Positions 53,279-61,823 of a DNA stretch of 64,000 bases are shown here, piece after piece. This stretch comes from Litorivivens sp041624475. GTDB lineage: Bacteria > Pseudomonadota > Gammaproteobacteria > Pseudomonadales > Spongiibacteraceae. The stretch is from NCBI RefSeq assembly GCF_041624475.1, contig NZ_JBFJUX010000003.1, positions 248,001-312,000 on the forward strand, read 5' to 3'. The translations under genes were made by a program, and so were the position numbers. The notes under the pieces are model-generated. The model was not told the DNA's origin. It ran no database searches and was given only the letters and a program-made list of their open reading frames with translations. How positions within the stretch are numbered: the stretch's first letter is position 1; the number at the start of each line of letters is the position of its first letter.

Positions 53279-54976
53279 TCACAGAATTTCCCAGACCTCA
53301 CTTAGATCCTCGTGTGATTCCTGGCGCTGGTCGGCAATGCTCTCTTTCTCACTTTCCTTCGGGACGATGGCCTCGTATGCGTAAAGCGCGAAGTGGCGGG
53401 TAGCTTGCAGTACTTGTATAAGGCGCACGTGGAGGCGGCCACCGGGCTGAGCCAGTTCCATTTCAGTACCCGCTTCGAAGGAGTTAGAAGGTAGCAGCAG
53501 GCAAGGGGGCTTGCCGGAAACGCTTTCTGCCCCCAATAGTAAAGCGCGGTAGGCCGGGCCGTGACCTCCGACCTGGATTGCAGCGTAGGGTTCAGCCGCG
53601 TGACTCAGAACGGCAATGCCGATGTGCAGTTCTTCCTCACTTTGTTTTTTTATCCAGCGAATGCAGCCTACACTCCAGCAGGGCGAGTGGTTCTCACGCA
53701 GGCAGAGTACATCGCCGTTACCCAATTGGTTACCTTCTATCGCGGGCCAGGCAATACAGTAGCCGCTGCGACTGACATTGACAGTTTGGACCAGATAATG
53801 TCGGTAGCTGGTTGATTTGCTTAGAGGCTTTTTCTGTTGGGTGCTGGAGTAATCGATGACCTCAACATCAGCCAAGCTCAGGTCGCGATGCTCCCCAGGA
53901 GCGGGAGCTGCTTGCCGAGGGGGGGCATCGCGTCTGCTTGGGCTTGTGCTGAGTCCCGCGCTGAAAACGTCGAAAGTTTGTTCTTCCGCAATAAAGAAAT
54001 GGGCCGAGGATATCCCTACCGCCAAGTCCACTTGCCGGGTTTCCTCGTGACGTTCTTCAATACGGTCACTGATGCTGCTCCAGGCGTCTAAAAGCTTCTC
54101 GCAAAGCGGAGTGGGCAGGGGGGTGGCAGCTTTCGATCCGGCGGTTATCTGCTCTGAGAGGAAATGGGTCAGCGCGCCGGTGTCAATGCCCAGAAAGCCG
54201 TCAGGGCTGTCGCACAGCTCCCGGTAAATCGGTGGTTCGGTGCCGTTAGGGTCAAACAGAAAACAGCATTTAAGAGGTTCTGTTGCGCGTATTCTCGCTT
54301 TTGTGGACAGGGTGTGCAGCTCCGCATACAGCTTGAGCTGGGACGCCTGGGTCAACTGATGAGGGTGTGCACCGACGAACAGCATAGGCCGCAAATAGGC
54401 CTGTTCTACCGTGCAATTCCCAAAGTCGGCGTCTTTAACGCGGAGATCCAGTAGTTTGTTGTCATGAGCGATCCGGTAGCAGTTGTGCAAACGTTGCCAG
54501 AAATCGGGTTCCTCGCTCTGGTAAAGCAGGTAACTGCGCAGCAGTAGCTGGCCCAGCTCACTGAGCTGTGTGTGCAGAGCCAACGCCAGAGATTGTTTGT
54601 ATCGGCCTGCCCAACTGCGATGCTCGAGAATATCCTTGGTCGCCAGGCGGTAGTTTTCCTCCAGTTGGTTGTTAAACAGGTTGCAGAGCCGCACGACCTT
54701 GGCAATATTTTCAGGCAGAACGATTGGCGCCTTCAGGTAGCGGGGCTGCAGACCTTGTAATATCAGGTGCACAGCCGGGCGCAGAACCTCGAGTACTTCG
54801 AGCCTCTGCTTGAAGCCGCAGTCGAGTTTGGCTAGCTCGTCCAGCGCCCGATAGAGTTGTTTGCTGGTTTCTGAGAGATTGGCGCGCGGGAGTTTATTAA
54901 CCCATGCCGCAACGCTGTCGCCCTCAAGGTCGAACAGGCTGTGTTTGGGCTGATTCTGGCGTTTGAACAGCTTCAT
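53279..54976 (-). CDS. Large protein with PilZ-like C-terminal domain (paralogue 2)
   Basis: 565 aa from ATG 54976 (MKLFKRQNQPKHSLFDL); the frame extends to 55006, but the alignment with paralogue 1 begins at this Met. The same layout is seen: a helical N-terminal half sharing NKLPRANLSETSKQLYRALD, a variable linker, then VQTVNVSRSGYCIAWP with the N-x-S-x-x-G motif but no clear RxxxR, then CWSVGCIRWIKKQSEEELHIG. It is convergent with the bacterioferritin operon. Function unknown; a cytosolic regulator or adaptor is possible. Confidence 0.75.
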   Translation of the reverse strand: MKLFKRQNQPKHSLFDLEGDSVAAWVNKLPRANLSETSKQLYRALDELAKLDCGFKQRLEVLEVLRPAVHLILQGLQPRYLKAPIVLPENIAKVVRLCNLFNNQLEENYRLATKDILEHRSWAGRYKQSLALALHTQLSELGQLLLRSYLLYQSEEPDFWQRLHNCYRIAHDNKLLDLRVKDADFGNCTVEQAYLRPMLFVGAHPHQLTQASQLKLYAELHTLSTKARIRATEPLKCCFLFDPNGTEPPIYRELCDSPDGFLGIDTGALTHFLSEQITAGSKAATPLPTPLCEKLLDAWSSISDRIEERHEETRQVDLAVGISSAHFFIAEEQTFDVFSAGLSTSPSRRDAPPRQAAPAPGEHRDLSLADVEVIDYSSTQQKKPLSKSTSYRHYLVQTVNVSRSGYCIAWPAIEGNQLGNGDVLCLRENHSPCWSVGCIRWIKKQSEEELHIGIAVLSHAAEPYAAIQVGGHGPAYRALLLGAESVSGKPPCLLLPSNSFEAGTEMELAQPGGRLHVRLIQVLQATRHFALYAYEAIVPKESEKESIADQRQESHEDLSEVWEIL

Positions 54977-55240
54977 GATGGTCCATGTCAATACGTTTCC
55001 AAGCACCCAGTGCGCGAAACCGGGTTACTACTAAATACTTGATTCTACAGCACTACTCCTAGTTTGTTAGCCCTTTGAAGATTGCTGTCTGTTCATTGCT
55101 GAGACCTGAATCTCAGTCTAGGACGATTCCGGCTCCCTTTTCCAAAAGACTTATAGGCTTGGAATTGCGTAGCGACAACTGTCTGTGTATGCCAAAACTG
55201 GCGAGACAGCGCTAGCGAGGCAATGCGAGAAGGGGGCTGT

Positions 55241-56011
55241 TCAGTCCTTTCCCAGGCAACGCTGGTAGGCAGCGATGCATTGGCGCAGGCCCAGTTCAAT
55301 GGCATCGACCGTAAAGGCGTGCCCGATTGACACTTCCTGCAGGTCAGGCAGGGCTTTGCGAAAGGTATCCAGATTGTGCAGGTTCAGATCGTGGCCGGCA
55401 TTGACGCCTAGCCCAATAGACGCGGCAAAGGCGCTGGCTTCGCTGAAGGACTTCAGGCTCGATTGATAATTGCCCTGGCTGAAGGCGTGGGCATAGGGGC
55501 CGGTGTAGAGCTCGATGCGATCGGCGCCCACCGCACGGGCCTGTTCTATCTGCGATATTACCGGGTCCATGAACAGACTGACCCGGCAACCGAGAGCTTT
55601 CAACTCTTCAATAACGGGTTTCAGCGTTTCTCCGGACTGGGTCAGGTCAAAGCCGTGGTCAGAGGTGAGTTGGCTGTTGCTGTCCGGCACCAGCGTACAT
55701 TGCGCCGGACGGGTTCGTCTGACAATTTCCAGAAAACCGGGGTAGTCGCTGACGCCCTTGCGATCCGACTTCATGGGTGCTGCAAAGGGGTTGCCCTCGA
55801 TATTGAACTCCACATTCAGCATATCCGCCAGCGCGTAGCAGTCGTCGGCGCGAATATGGCGCTGATCCGGACGCGGGTGGACGGTGATGCCGTCGGCGCC
55901 GGCGTCGATGCAGCGCTGGGCGTGGTCGGTCACACTGGGGTATTCGGTGTCGCGTGAATTGCGAATCAGGGCGATTTTATTGAGATTGATGCTCAGCGCG
56001 GGCTGATTCAT
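55241..56011 (-). CDS. pdxJ: Pyridoxine 5'-phosphate synthase
   Basis: 256 aa. PdxJ joins 1-deoxyxylulose-5-phosphate and 3-amino-2-oxopropyl phosphate. LSINLNKIALIRNSRDTEYP, GADGITVHPRPDQRHI and FNIEGNP are family segments. It supplies PLP, used by the enzyme at 11.6 kb among many. Its ATG overlaps the stop of the cyclophilin gene (ATGA). Confidence 0.96.
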   Translation of the reverse strand: MNQPALSINLNKIALIRNSRDTEYPSVTDHAQRCIDAGADGITVHPRPDQRHIRADDCYALADMLNVEFNIEGNPFAAPMKSDRKGVSDYPGFLEIVRRTRPAQCTLVPDSNSQLTSDHGFDLTQSGETLKPVIEELKALGCRVSLFMDPVISQIEQARAVGADRIELYTGPYAHAFSQGNYQSSLKSFSEASAFAASIGLGVNAGHDLNLHNLDTFRKALPDLQEVSIGHAFTVDAIELGLRQCIAAYQRCLGKD

Positions 56012-56568
56012 TGTGCGTTTGTCTCACCAATACTGACCCGTTCAACGACAACTTTTTCTTTGGGTACGTCGCGCATAAAACCTACCGTGTGCGTCGGCAG
56101 ATTATTGATGTCGCGCACCACAGACTGGCCGTCGATTACCTTGCCGAACACCGCATAGCCCTCGCGACCGGCACGCCGGTCGAGACTGAGATTGAGGCCG
56201 ACGTTAATAAAGAACTGTGAGGTCGCACTGTCGGGGTCGCTGGTGCGGGCCATGGATATAGTCCAGCGGTCATTGGTCAAACCGTTGTCGGATTCGTTTT
56301 TGATCGGATCGCGGGTGGGTTTTTCCTCAAGATCGACAGTGAAGCCACCGCCCTGAATAACAAAGCGGCGGATGCTGCGGTGAAAAATTGTGCCTTCGAA
56401 AAATCCGCTGCGGGCATACTGCAGAAAGTTTTCCACGGTGATCGGCGCTTTATCCGGGTAGAGCTCAATGCGGATGTCGCCGTGAGTAGTGTGCAGAGTC
56501 ACGGTCGGGTTGGCCAGCGCCAGCGGGCTCAGCGTCAGCAGAAGCAGCAGAAAAAGGCGATTCACCAT
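56008..56568 (-). CDS. Cyclophilin-type peptidyl-prolyl cis-trans isomerase
   Basis: 186 aa from ATG 56568, which shares a base with the upstream stop (TGATG) and has GGAG 8 bases before it; GTG 56577 is also in frame. A signal peptide (LFLLLLLTLSPLALA) makes it periplasmic. TTHGDIRIELYPDKAPITVENF and FHRSIRRFVIQGG are cyclophilin segments, but the usual FHRVI is FHRSI. PpiA-like. Confidence 0.9.
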   Translation of the reverse strand: MVNRLFLLLLLTLSPLALANPTVTLHTTHGDIRIELYPDKAPITVENFLQYARSGFFEGTIFHRSIRRFVIQGGGFTVDLEEKPTRDPIKNESDNGLTNDRWTISMARTSDPDSATSQFFINVGLNLSLDRRAGREGYAVFGKVIDGQSVVRDINNLPTHTVGFMRDVPKEKVVVERVSIGETNAQ

Positions 56569-57254
56569 CAGATCCACTCCGAGCGCTTGCGCGGCCGCAG
56601 GCGGGGCAATACGATGGCGACCAGCACACCGAGGATCACCGCAAAAGCTCCGTTCAGGAAGGCCTCGTTTTCATGGTTTTCGCGCAGGCGGGTGTTTTCA
56701 GTTTCCAGTACATCGACCTTGTCTTTCAGCATTTGATGGGCTTCCGACAGGGCCTGGTATTCGCGTTCCATTTTGATGGCATTGGCTGAAATACGCTTGA
56801 TTTCGTCGAGCTCCTCACTGAGCCGGGCATTTTCAGTTTCCAGTTCAGACGCCGTCGACTGAGCCTCTTTAGAGGCGCCAGCGGCATTGCTGAAGGCGCG
56901 CTTCAGCTTATTGTTTTCCTCTTCCAGGGCTTTCAGACGGGCGGCAGTTTCCGCAAGTTTGATTTCTGCGACCGGGTCGCGATCGAGATAGCGGGAGAGT
57001 ATCCAGCCTTCCAGGCCCCGGCGGGTGCGAATCAGGCTGTAGCCCGATTCCTCGTCTGTTTCCAGCACGGTGACCAGGGTGCCGCTAGGCAGGCCTTTAT
57101 GCAGAATGCGGTGGTTGGCGCTTTTACCGCTGCGAAGGGGTACGTAGAGGCGGTCGGTGATATACCGCTCTTCGGTTTGGGCAAAGGCGGTCGGGATCAG
57201 CCCCGTGCCGCTCAACAGTGCAAAGATGAAGAATGAGGCTACTAGCTTGTTCAC
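56568..57254 (-). CDS. SH3-domain coiled-coil membrane protein (TIGR04211/YgiM type)
   Basis: 228 aa. Signal peptide (MNKLVASFFIFALLSGTGLI), a bacterial SH3 domain with RYITDRLYVPLRSGKS and GWILSRYL (about 30-95), a coiled coil (100-195), and a C-terminal membrane helix followed by basic residues (AVILGVLVAIVLPRLRPRKR). The layout matches the YgiM family, periplasmic SH3 with a cytoplasmic tail. First of the SH3-PPIase-pdxJ operon. Confidence 0.88.
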   Translation of the reverse strand: MNKLVASFFIFALLSGTGLIPTAFAQTEERYITDRLYVPLRSGKSANHRILHKGLPSGTLVTVLETDEESGYSLIRTRRGLEGWILSRYLDRDPVAEIKLAETAARLKALEEENNKLKRAFSNAAGASKEAQSTASELETENARLSEELDEIKRISANAIKMEREYQALSEAHQMLKDKVDVLETENTRLRENHENEAFLNGAFAVILGVLVAIVLPRLRPRKRSEWI

Positions 57255-57325
57255 TATCGGCTTCCAGTGCTCAATTATCGTTTTGAGGGCTAAATCTACC
57301 GTAACGCACCGGCAGATAAAACCAC

Positions 57326-57625
57326 TCAGGGAAGTACATGCTTAAAGGGTTTGATGCTGACGCTGGCGTAGACACCGGCTTCGATGTAGGGATCAGCATC
57401 GGCCCAGCGCTGGGCCGCTTCTTGCGATTCGAATTCTGCTACCACCAGGCTGCCGGTAAAACCCGCTTCGCCGGGGTCATTGCTTTCGATGGCGGGATAG
57501 GGGCCTGCCAGTATCAGACGCCCCTCATTTTTCAACTGCTCCAATCGCGCCAGATGAGCCGGGCGCGCCTGCTTGCGCAGGGCCAGACTATTGGGCACAT
57601 CCAAGCAGTTTATGGCAAATAACAC
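57326..57625 (-). CDS. YciI family protein
   Basis: 99 aa, ferredoxin-like fold. MLFAINCLDVPNSLALRKQARPAHLARLE, LILAGPYP and DPYIEAGVY match the YciI family (seen as RPAHLARLE and DADPYIEAGVY), with the conserved His and Asp. Activity unknown. It lies next to the rnm region as in pseudomonads. Confidence 0.9.
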   Translation of the reverse strand: MLFAINCLDVPNSLALRKQARPAHLARLEQLKNEGRLILAGPYPAIESNDPGEAGFTGSLVVAEFESQEAAQRWADADPYIEAGVYASVSIKPFKHVLP

Positions 57626-57664
57626 GTTTTACTCCTCCAGACCGGCCCCAAAGCGGGCGCAAGG

Positions 57665-58390
57665 CTAATGTTGCTGCAGAATATCTTCCAGCTTTAATTG
57701 CGTTAATTTTTCGATACCTACAAAAAGATAAACGAGTGAAATGGTCATGACCACCATGCTGGGAATGGCAATGACCGGAAAGCTCAGGGCCGTCATTTTG
57801 CCCAGCTCTTCGGTATAGGCGGTGGTGCCGGGCGGGCTGACCAGCACCCATTTCGCCAGCAGATAATTCAGCACGGATGAGAGAAAAAATGAGCTGGCGA
57901 CCAGGTAAGTCGCTACTTTTAGGCGCTGCTCCAGCAGGGGCAGCGTACCGCGCTCTCTGGCCGCGTCGGTGATCCGATCCACCTGCATGATCTGGTCGTT
58001 GAACAGAAAGGTCTTGACCAGTGGGTAGGGCGTGTATTGTGAAATCAGGGTCGCCAGACCAATCAGGCCGGGGATGGCCGCTTCCTTGATGGCGATGTAT
58101 TTGGGGTCAAGCTGCATCAGGCTGATGCCCCCGGTCAGGGCAATGCTGATCACACCGAGGATGGAAAAAACGTTCGCTTCGCGGGTTTTGACGAAATCCC
58201 GCAGGCCATAACCGATGGGAAAGGCCAATGCGACCACTATGGCCCAGCTTGGCCCCAGATAGTCTTCTTTCCCCAGCTTGGTCAGAATCAGCGTAGGGAT
58301 GATAAGATTGAAGGCAAGATTGGCGAGCAGGCTGCCGTGTGGCTTTTTGGCAGAGCGTGCGGTGGCCGAGCTTGAGGTTTGTTCACTCAT
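57665..58390 (-). CDS. Membrane protein, VC0807-like
   Basis: 241 aa with five or six hydrophobic helices and a charged N-terminus. NLAFNLIIPTLILTKL and GLATLISQYTPYPLVKTFLF resemble VC0807-family proteins. In relatives the septation protein yciB occupies this position between yciI and rnm, but this protein is longer and not evidently YciB. Divergent from rnm. Function unknown. Confidence 0.7.
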   Translation of the reverse strand: MSEQTSSSATARSAKKPHGSLLANLAFNLIIPTLILTKLGKEDYLGPSWAIVVALAFPIGYGLRDFVKTREANVFSILGVISIALTGGISLMQLDPKYIAIKEAAIPGLIGLATLISQYTPYPLVKTFLFNDQIMQVDRITDAARERGTLPLLEQRLKVATYLVASSFFLSSVLNYLLAKWVLVSPPGTTAYTEELGKMTALSFPVIAIPSMVVMTISLVYLFVGIEKLTQLKLEDILQQH

Positions 58391-58493
58391 TGACTACAGG
58401 TCAGGTTTCCAGCGAGCGGACACTATACTGGCTTTGCCCTGGCCGGCCAACACGGAGTGGGCCCGTCCAGGTTTTTTTGGGAGTCAGGTACCC

Positions 58494-59315
58494 TTGCGAG
58501 TTGATTTTCACACCCACACCACCATGTCGGATGGCAGTCTTGAACCTCACGTGCTCATTGAGCGCGCAGTGGCGCAGGGCGTCGAAATGCTGTCGATAAC
58601 CGACCACGATACGCTGGCGGCTTACGCGTATCTGCCGGCTAATCCCAAGCTTCGTATTATTCCGGGTATCGAGTTGTCCTGCGTGTGGTCAGGGGTGACG
58701 GTGCATGTGCTGGGGCTCAATGTAGACCTGAGCGACAGTGTGCTGGCGGCGGCGGTTGCCGAGCAGGAAGATGCTCGCGATAAGCGCGCGCAAACCATTG
58801 ATGCCCGCCTGGCCAAACGCGGTCACAGCGGTTTGTACGAGGAAGCGCGGCAGCAGGTTGGGCCAGACAAGGCGCTGGGGCGCCCGGATTTTGCGCGTAT
58901 TCTGCTGCAGCGCGGTGTGGTGTCTTCCATGCAGGAAGCCTTTGATCGCTATCTGGGTGCCGGCAAGGTGGGAGATGTGAAAACCCATTGGCCGGAGCTG
59001 GCAGAGGTTGTCGACTGGATTGTGGCCAGTAAAGGTGTGGCGGTGCTGGCCCACCCATTGCACTACAAGCTGACTCGGAGCAAACTGCGCCGCCTCGTGG
59101 TGGCCTTCAATGAGGCCGGTGGGCGCGCGTTGGAAGTGGCCAACGGGCGTCGCTGGAATGAGTCGGATCTGTCCCATTTGCGCGGGCTTACGCGCGATTT
59201 CGGTATGATGGCCTCCATCGGCAGCGATTTTCATGCCGAGAGCCCCTGGAGTGAAGTAGGCTGTGATGCCGCTCTGGTGGGCAGTTGTGTCCCGGTTTGG
59301 CAGGCCTGGCAGTAA
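58494..59315 (+). CDS. rnm: PHP-domain 5'-3' exoribonuclease (RNase AM/TrpH)
   Basis: 273 aa. PHP metal motifs: VDFHTHTTMSDG, ITDHDT, IPGIELSC, LAHPLHYK and SDFHAES. E. coli RNase AM trims 5' ends of rRNA and short RNAs. The frame runs 72 codons further upstream, through the VC0807-like gene start, without resemblance; TTG 58494 with GGGAG upstream is the best start and directly precedes the first motif. Confidence 0.9.
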   Translation: MRVDFHTHTTMSDGSLEPHVLIERAVAQGVEMLSITDHDTLAAYAYLPANPKLRIIPGIELSCVWSGVTVHVLGLNVDLSDSVLAAAVAEQEDARDKRAQTIDARLAKRGHSGLYEEARQQVGPDKALGRPDFARILLQRGVVSSMQEAFDRYLGAGKVGDVKTHWPELAEVVDWIVASKGVAVLAHPLHYKLTRSKLRRLVVAFNEAGGRALEVANGRRWNESDLSHLRGLTRDFGMMASIGSDFHAESPWSEVGCDAALVGSCVPVWQAWQ

Positions 59316-59339
59316 GTGTTAATTAAAGAGGAGTTCAGC

Positions 59340-59966
59340 TTGAGCCAGTTTTTCCAGGTGCATCCGGAAAATCCCCAAAAGCGCCTGATTGCACAGGCGG
59401 TAGAGATCATTCGCAAAAGCGGCGTGGTGGTTTATCCGACAGATTCCGGCTATGCGCTGGGTTGCCATATCGGTGACAAATCTGCGCTGGAGCGGGTGCG
59501 ACGTATTCGCCGGCTGGATGCCAATCACAATTTTACCCTGGTCTGCCGCGACCTCTCTGAACTGGGCACCTATGCGCGGGTCGACAATACCGCCTTCCGC
59601 CTGATCAAGGCTCATACGCCTGGCCCCTATACCTTTATCATGCAGGCGACCGGTGAAGTACCGCGCCGGCTGCTGCACGCCAAGCGCAAAACCATTGGCT
59701 TGCGGGTGCCGGACAATGCCATAGCGCTGGCTCTGCTCGAATCTCTGAACGAGCCGTTGATGAGTGTGTCGCTGATACTGCCCGGCGACGAGATGCCGAT
59801 GACCGACCCCTACGATATCCGTGACACCCTGCAACACGAGCTGGATCTGGTGATCGACGGCGGTTTTTGCGGGATGGAGCCCACCACCGTGATCGACCTG
59901 GTGGATGAAGTGCCGGTTATCGTTCGCAAGGGGCAGGGCGACTGGTCAGCCTTCGAGCCGGAATAG
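59340..59966 (+). CDS. yciO: YciO/Sua5-family threonylcarbamoyl-AMP synthase-like protein
   Basis: 208 aa from TTG 59340, with AGAGGAG 7 bases upstream and an N-terminus (MSQFFQVHPENPQKRLI) matching E. coli YciO. VVVYPTDSGYALGC and HNFTLVCRDLSELGTYA are the nucleotide/threonine-binding segments. The related TsaC makes threonylcarbamoyl-AMP for t6A; YciO's own activity is weaker and less clear. TsaB is at 1 kb. Confidence 0.92.
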   Translation: MSQFFQVHPENPQKRLIAQAVEIIRKSGVVVYPTDSGYALGCHIGDKSALERVRRIRRLDANHNFTLVCRDLSELGTYARVDNTAFRLIKAHTPGPYTFIMQATGEVPRRLLHAKRKTIGLRVPDNAIALALLESLNEPLMSVSLILPGDEMPMTDPYDIRDTLQHELDLVIDGGFCGMEPTTVIDLVDEVPVIVRKGQGDWSAFEPE

Positions 59967-60093
59967 GCGCTACCCGGCGTATCTGAAGGGTAGGCGCGGC
60001 AGGCAGACGTAGATAGTACCGCCGCCCACATGCGCGTATAATGCGCCGTTTGTGAACCTGCCTTCGAGGGCAGCTCAGCAGTAGAGATCAGCT

Positions 60094-61011
60094 TTGGTGG
60101 ATGACGACACAATAACAGCGCAAAGCGATACCGCCGAACCCGAGTCGGTCGCCCTTGAACCGGCAGACAACCCGAATCCGCTCGGCGGTGCGCCTTTGAG
60201 TCTGGAAGCCCTGCGCCGCAACGCTTCGCCGCAACAGGGCGAGATGCCGTTTGCCGTTGTGCTGGGCAAGGCGGTGACTGAACTGCCGAAGGATCTCTAC
60301 ATTCCACCGGACGCGCTGGAAGTTTTTCTTGAGGCCTTTGAAGGCCCTCTCGATCTGCTGCTGTACCTGATCAAACGCCAGAACCTCGATATTCTGGAGA
60401 TCGACGTCTCCCAGATTACCGAGCAGTACATGCGCTACGTAAACATGATGAACGCCATGCAGTTCGAGCTGGCGGCAGAATACCTGTTGATGGCGGCCAT
60501 GCTGGCGGAAATCAAATCGCGCATGCTGCTGCCGCGTTCGAGCGAGGTGGAAGATGACGAAGAAGACCCCCGCGCCCAGTTGATTCGTCGCCTGCAGGAA
60601 TACGAGCGCTTCAAGAAAGCGGCCGAAGAAATTAACGAAATGCCGCGCCTTGGCCGGGATATTTTCGAGGCCTCCGCCGAGCCGCCGCCGCGTGAGCATG
60701 CCCGTCCCGAACCGGACGTGGATATGCGTGAGCTGATGCTGGCGTTGAGTGAAGTGCTGCGCCGGGCCGATCTATTTGAAAGCCATCAGATCCAGCGCGA
60801 AAAGCTGTCGACCCGTGAGCGCATGTCAGAAGTGCTCGCCCGCCTGTCGACTGAGCGTTTCACCCCCTTTGTTACCCTGTTTTCGCCGGAAGAAGGGCGC
60901 GTGGGTATTGTGGTGACCTTTCTTGCAGTGATGGAGCTGATTAAGGAATCACTGATCGAAATTGTGCAAACCGAAGCCTTCGGGCCCATTCACGTAAAAG
61001 CCAAATCCTGA
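60094..61011 (+). CDS. scpA: Segregation and condensation protein ScpA
   Basis: 305 aa. Kleisin subunit of the SMC-ScpAB condensin. After a non-conserved 65-residue leader, FEGPLDLLLYLIKRQNLDIL and EYLLMAAMLAEIKSRMLLP are typical, and the C-terminal winged helix is VGIVVTFLAVMELIKESLI. The start is GTG 60094. A TATAAT at 60037-60042 may be its promoter. No smc gene in the window. Confidence 0.93.
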   Translation: MVDDDTITAQSDTAEPESVALEPADNPNPLGGAPLSLEALRRNASPQQGEMPFAVVLGKAVTELPKDLYIPPDALEVFLEAFEGPLDLLLYLIKRQNLDILEIDVSQITEQYMRYVNMMNAMQFELAAEYLLMAAMLAEIKSRMLLPRSSEVEDDEEDPRAQLIRRLQEYERFKKAAEEINEMPRLGRDIFEASAEPPPREHARPEPDVDMRELMLALSEVLRRADLFESHQIQREKLSTRERMSEVLARLSTERFTPFVTLFSPEEGRVGIVVTFLAVMELIKESLIEIVQTEAFGPIHVKAKS

Positions 61012-61013
61012 CG

Positions 61014-61823
61014 ATGGAAACAGATCAACTTATACGCATACTGGAAGGCGCCCTGCTGGCCGCAGGCAAACCCATGACTGTTCCCCAGCTGGCGGACTTG
61101 TTCGAGGAGGGCGAGCGCCCGGAAAACGAGCAGATCCGTGAAGCACTGGCTCAGTTGACCCAATACTGTGAAGGCCGCGGTTTTGAGCTGCGCCAGGTAG
61201 CCAGCGGCTACCGCTTTCAGGTGGTGGAAGATGTGGCGCCCTGGGTGGGCCGACTGTGGGAAGAAAAGCCTCAGCGCTATTCGCGGGCTCTACTCGAAAC
61301 CCTGGCATTGATTGCCTATCGCCAGCCCATTACCCGCGGCGATATCGAAGATATCCGCGGCGTTGCAGTCAGCTCGCAGATTATCAAAACCCTGCTGGAA
61401 CGGGAGTGGGTGAGAGTGGTGGGGCACAAAGACGTACCGGGTCGGCCGGCCATGTACGCGACCACCCGCAAGTTTCTCGACTACTTCAATCTGAGCAATC
61501 TCGACGATCTGCCGGCACTGGCGGATATCAAGGATCTCGACACCCTGACCGGCGAGTTGAAGTTCGATGACAGCACTGAGACGGCCTCTGATAATGGTGA
61601 AAACGGCGAGCTGCAAGAAGCCACCGAAACAGCCTCTGCAGAGCAGCAGTCAGAAGTGAATAGCCAAGACAGTGACGACCCGGCCGATAGCGAGTTTTTC
61701 CCGGCGCAGGATGATGTCGCTGAACCTGCTGGCGCAGAAGAATCCGCCAAACCCGAAAACCAGGCCGAGACGGCCGAAACTCTCGTCGAGACTGACGACA
61801 CGGAGCAGAATACCAATCCATGA
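61014..61823 (+). CDS. scpB: Segregation and condensation protein ScpB
   Basis: 269 aa. Two winged-helix domains in the first 175 residues (ILEGALLAAGKPMTVPQLAD and RALLETLALIAYRQPITRGD, LLEREWVRVVGHKDVPGRPA). The last 80 or so residues are highly acidic, low-complexity (Glu, Asp, Ser, Ala), longer than in Bacillus. Two bp after scpA; its stop overlaps rluB. Confidence 0.93.
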   Translation: METDQLIRILEGALLAAGKPMTVPQLADLFEEGERPENEQIREALAQLTQYCEGRGFELRQVASGYRFQVVEDVAPWVGRLWEEKPQRYSRALLETLALIAYRQPITRGDIEDIRGVAVSSQIIKTLLEREWVRVVGHKDVPGRPAMYATTRKFLDYFNLSNLDDLPALADIKDLDTLTGELKFDDSTETASDNGENGELQEATETASAEQQSEVNSQDSDDPADSEFFPAQDDVAEPAGAEESAKPENQAETAETLVETDDTEQNTNP

